This document shows positions 59,879 to 64,000 of a stretch of DNA of 64,000 nucleotides, piece after piece. Origin of the DNA: Naematelia aurantialba (lineage: Eukaryota > Basidiomycota > Tremellomycetes > Tremellales > Naemateliaceae); contig JAKFAO010000004.1 of the NCBI GenBank assembly GCA_021527695.1, positions 186,001 through 250,000 of the forward strand. The letters are read 5' to 3'. Position numbers and translations under genes: made by a program. Under the pieces are notes generated by a model. That model saw only the letters and a list, made by a program, of their open reading frames with translations. It ran no database searches and had not been told where the DNA came from. The first letter of the stretch is position 1. Every line of letters begins with the position of its first letter.

Positions 59879-60564
59879 GCGCATGGCGGCGTCGTGGCGT
59901 CTCATGACTAGCGAATAGCGTGAGTGTAATCTCAGTTTTCAATTTGACGACATGGGATTGCAACTGGTGAAGTGCAATCGAGTGTGAGGGGAAGAAGAAC
60001 GCATCTACCGGGGCCGAGCCTCTCATCATAGCCAATACCGTTCGCGCCCCTAGTTGTTCGTAGCTGCTCTGAAGAAGGGACAGCAGCCATGCATGTATGG
60101 ATATTGCTTGCCTATCGTCATGATCCCCGTCAATGCATGCATGGCCATGGATAATGAATGACAAGACGAGGAACAAGCCACGTTTCCCATTGAAATCTAC
60201 CAATTTCTGGACCCTGAGACGAACGCGCCGCCTTAACCTTGTGAGCTGCAACTTTGTACGTCTTTGTCCCACATCACTCACTCATCTTTTACCTTTTGCT
60301 GTCGTTCTCTCTAATCTCTATACCACGGTTCTCTGCGAGGTCGCATATACCGCCCTGCTCGAGTCTTGTCGCCCAGTCTCCCGACTGTCTGATCGTTGTT
60401 ACTAGTCCCACGGCGGCGACACGGCCTCGGAACGGTGACTTCTGAGCTCGGCTGTGGCTGATCTCTTCTCGGACGCCTCCTTTCCCCTCCTGCCATCATG
60501 TAAGTCTCGCCGACCGACCCTCATCAGGCCAACCCGGCCACTTGAACATCCGATCAGTGATAGG
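59879..60564. other. Spacer and PHO85 5' leader
   Basis: About 690 bp. The last 65 bases look like an intron in the leader (donor CAT|GTAAGT at 60500, acceptor GATAG at 60563). Unspliced, it contains the start-stop pair ATG-TAA at 60498. Confidence 0.5.
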
Positions 60565-62975
<2,411 letters not shown>

Positions 62976-63386
62976 GCATTCGGACGTAGGAGGAACGGGA
63001 TCGCTCGGGTGCACGTAAAGCGTGGCAGGCGGAGCGGAGCGGGATGGACGAGACATGGCTAGTGTCGCATGGTGTGGCGTCGTGTCGTGTCGGCTTTCCG
63101 GGTGTTTCAGCACTGTATGAATAGATTCATAGCTCATGAACATGTGAATATAATAACCCGCTGCGAGGTGCGTTTCCTGTTTCTGCTGTTTCTGCTTCTG
63201 CTGCTAGCCAACCTTGCTGTGGCTTCTCATGCGTGATGCTGGTGCTATATTTGTGGGTTGTGCGGCGAGAACACGCGTCGCCCCAGGTACAAGGATAGAG
63301 GTATACATTGCGCTCACTCGACCACCCCACTCCATCATCCAACCACTCGCCACTCGCCACTCCCGCCAGGTATACAGGTCTGTGGA
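62976..63386. other. Convergent spacer PHO85 / SYF2
   Basis: About 410 bp tail-to-tail region, 3' UTR sequence only. ATATAATAA near 63147 could serve poly(A) signalling. Confidence 0.4.
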
Positions 63387-63841
63387 TTACAATGCCGTTC
63401 CGCGCTCGAAGTTTGCGCGGATCCTGAGGTGGATAGATCAGCTGGGATCCAGACGACGCAGTGCGCATGGGGTTGCGCGACGCGATAAACACTTGCACGA
63501 CATCAAACACATTCAGACGAGCGGAAGAGACGACGAGACGACGAGACGACGAGAGACGACGAGACGACGAGACGAGACGACGAGACGACGAGACGACGAG
63601 ACGACGAGACGAGACGACGAGACGAGACAATAGCAGAGCAGCAGACGAGACAAGAGCAGAAGAACAGTCTATGCAGGAGGTGGAGAGAAGCAGTCGCTGC
63701 AAGAGGTGAAGAAAAACCCACTCCTTGGTGTACTTGTCGTAGTACCGCGCAATCTTCTTGTTGAACACCTTGTTGCGGTCGTTGATGTAGTTGACCTCGT
63801 CGTCTCCGTCGTCCTTCTTCTTCCGCTTGACCTTGGACATG
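63387..63841 (-). CDS. SYF2: Splicing factor Syf2, 3' exons only
   Basis: Two exons are visible: 63841-63722 and 63423-63387. Joined over a 298-nt intron they read VNYINDRNKVFNKKIARYYD, then KYTKEIRANFERGTAL and stop, the hallmark C-terminus of Syf2, a Prp19-complex spliceosome component. The first visible exon begins at an acceptor (CCCCTCAG) and would be an internal exon of a protein of roughly 250-300 residues. The upstream exons must lie beyond 64000 or be hidden in 63842-64000. An ATG at 63840 is in frame but falls inside the conserved region, so it is probably not the start. The intron is filled with a CGTCTCGTC-type repeat. Confidence 0.88.
63525..63650. repeat. GACGA/GACGAGACGA microsatellite in the SYF2 intron
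   Basis: About 120 bp of interleaved GACGA and GACGACGA units. Confidence 0.9.
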
Positions 63842-64000
63842 CTGAGGGGAGTCAGCGTCCATATCACGCGGTACAGTCCAGTTCCCCCCGCAACAGTGCT
63901 AGCATGGATGCCTGCATCCCTCTCATCCCTCTGGCACAGGAACGGGCCGAAAGGAAGTCGAGGTCCCAAGACAAGTTCCGGAAACAGACGAGGTAAGAGG

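Noticed and set aside
63904..63992. Possible plus-strand first exon (M-D-A-C-I-P..., ending at a GTAAGA donor)
   Set aside because: Only 30 codons at the window edge, and it overlaps sequence where SYF2 upstream exons or introns should lie. It cannot be tested without more sequence.

Overview
This is nuclear DNA from a basidiomycete fungus, most likely a tremellomycete-type yeast or a close relative. Nearly every gene is broken by short introns, mostly 43-100 nt, with GTNNGT donors, CTGAC/CTAAC-like branch points and YAG acceptors. The sequence is moderately GC-rich. The recognisable proteins are fungal: a Kex2-type protease, a Pho85 kinase, an Ace2/Swi5 zinc-finger factor and a She4/UNC-45 chaperone. 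I could rebuild about twenty-two genes exon by exon, with reading phase agreeing across about 70 introns. No tRNA, rRNA, CRISPR array or intact transposon was found.

Left part (1-19 kb): a partial gene of unknown function runs off the left edge. A divergent, very large PP1 glycogen-targeting subunit (CBM21 domain) follows. From 7.4 to 16.5 kb lies an accessory block of six head-to-tail minus-strand genes (five intact, one pseudogene) that appear to be members of one undescribed protein family. They share a two-exon structure, an intron at the same phase and place, and a weak common motif in the C-terminal half. A probable outlying member sits at 51.8-53.5 kb and a doubtful one at 18.2-19.0 kb. 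TSR2 (40S ribosome biogenesis) separates the block from the doubtful member.

Middle (19.7-48 kb): a complete kexin (KEX2), a She4/UNC-45/Cro1 myosin chaperone, the spliceosomal SNW/SKIP protein Prp45, a conserved protein of unknown function with a proline-rich tail, the 90S pre-ribosome factor Cms1, a 1386-residue putative DNA-binding protein joining a Gds1-type winged helix to a C-terminal APSES/KilA-N-like domain, a RanBP2-type zinc-finger protein and a PAQR/Izh (adiponectin-receptor-like) membrane protein. Two long gene-free tracts (39.7-43.0 and 44.2-46.3 kb) hold simple repeats and perhaps one decayed gag fragment.

Right part (48.5-64 kb): the DEAD-box helicase Mak5 (12 exons), the dispersed orphan-family member with repeat-rich tail, the Ace2/Swi5 transcription factor, a small proline-rich protein of unknown function, the cyclin-dependent kinase Pho85 with a long poly-Gln/Gln-Ala tail, and the 3' end of the splicing factor Syf2.

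The known genes are ordinary housekeeping genes and form no pathway cluster, although three act in ribosome assembly (TSR2, CMS1, MAK5) and two in the spliceosome (PRP45, SYF2). The most unusual material is the orphan gene family, three GC-AG introns, minisatellites inside introns, and a start codon in PHO85 that may be assembled by splicing.
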